A DNA stretch of 64,000 nucleotides from Betaproteobacteria bacterium Ga0077532 (lineage in GTDB: Bacteria > Pseudomonadota > Gammaproteobacteria > Burkholderiales > Ga0077523): assembly GCA_001464895.1 (NCBI GenBank), contig LNEE01000031.1, positions 1 through 64,000 of the forward strand. The letters are read 5' to 3'. Below are positions 63,993 through 64,000 of the stretch, one piece after another. Within the stretch, counting starts at the first letter, position 1; each line of letters starts with the position of its first letter. The translations under genes were made by a program, and so were the position numbers. Below the pieces are notes generated by a model that had not been told where the DNA came from, did not search any database, and saw only the letters and a list, made by a program, of their open reading frames with translations.

Positions 63993-64000
63993 ATGATCGC
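63993..64000 (+). CDS. Start of an unidentified gene, cut by window edge
   Basis: An ATG at 63993 is preceded by GGGGGAG about six bases upstream and by a good promoter, so a gene very probably starts here. Only the first two codons and part of a third are in the window, so nothing can be said about the product. Confidence 0.6.

Overview
The window is high-GC DNA from the chromosome of a betaproteobacterium. This rests on gene order and gene content: sspB-sspA-petC-petB-petA, cutA-(dsbD)-tlpA-aroQ-accB-accC-prmA-zinc-ribbon-tpx, and ppc / hemY-hemX-hemD-hemC-LytTR regulator-kinase / argH are linkages typical of that class, and coq7, a pilin and a sox cluster fit a respiring, probably thiosulfate-oxidising cell. 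I cannot name the genus.

Region 1 (1-11,100) is accessory DNA. It starts inside an ADP-ribosylglycohydrolase, then holds a 394-residue protein of unknown function and a McrB-McrC restriction pair. Next comes a compact leftward set: small terminase subunit, HUH replication endonuclease like P2 gpA, AlpA-type regulator, hypothetical protein and tyrosine integrase, ending at a tRNA-Thr gene. There are no capsid or tail genes, so the set looks like a phage satellite with a restriction system beside it.

Region 2 (11,100-22,140) is core: sspAB, the cytochrome bc1 operon petABC with a recognisable promoter, osmC, coq7 with a TusA-like protein, a BepA-like protease coupled to a Ser/Thr kinase with a cyclic-nucleotide-binding domain, moaC, and soxXYZA without soxB.

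Region 3 (22,200-29,870) has three TPR/GT41 (SPINDLY or OGT-like) glycosyltransferases in a row, then a type IV pilin gene on the opposite strand with a strong terminator between them.

Region 4 (30,130-41,730) is a leftward signalling block: CHASE2-Ser/Thr kinase, PP2C phosphatase, tandem-FHA protein, CHASE2-adenylate cyclase and a metallo-beta-lactamase-fold putative cAMP phosphodiesterase in a tight five-gene run, followed by a GAF-fused PilB/GspE ATPase and a GAF-HD-GYP protein. Phospho-threonine, cAMP and c-di-GMP signalling therefore sit beside a pilus or secretion motor ATPase. The kinase with a cNMP domain in region 2 is a possible cAMP receptor.

Region 5 (41,900-64,000) is mostly housekeeping: tpx, prmA, accBC, aroQ, tlpA, a reduced dsbD, cutA, an SDR, a ferredoxin reductase, an outer-membrane barrel facing a FecR-domain protein, ppc, hemYXDC, an AlgR/AlgZ-type two-component pair, and argH. 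A tandem array of 11-bp repeats lies between the kinase and argH.
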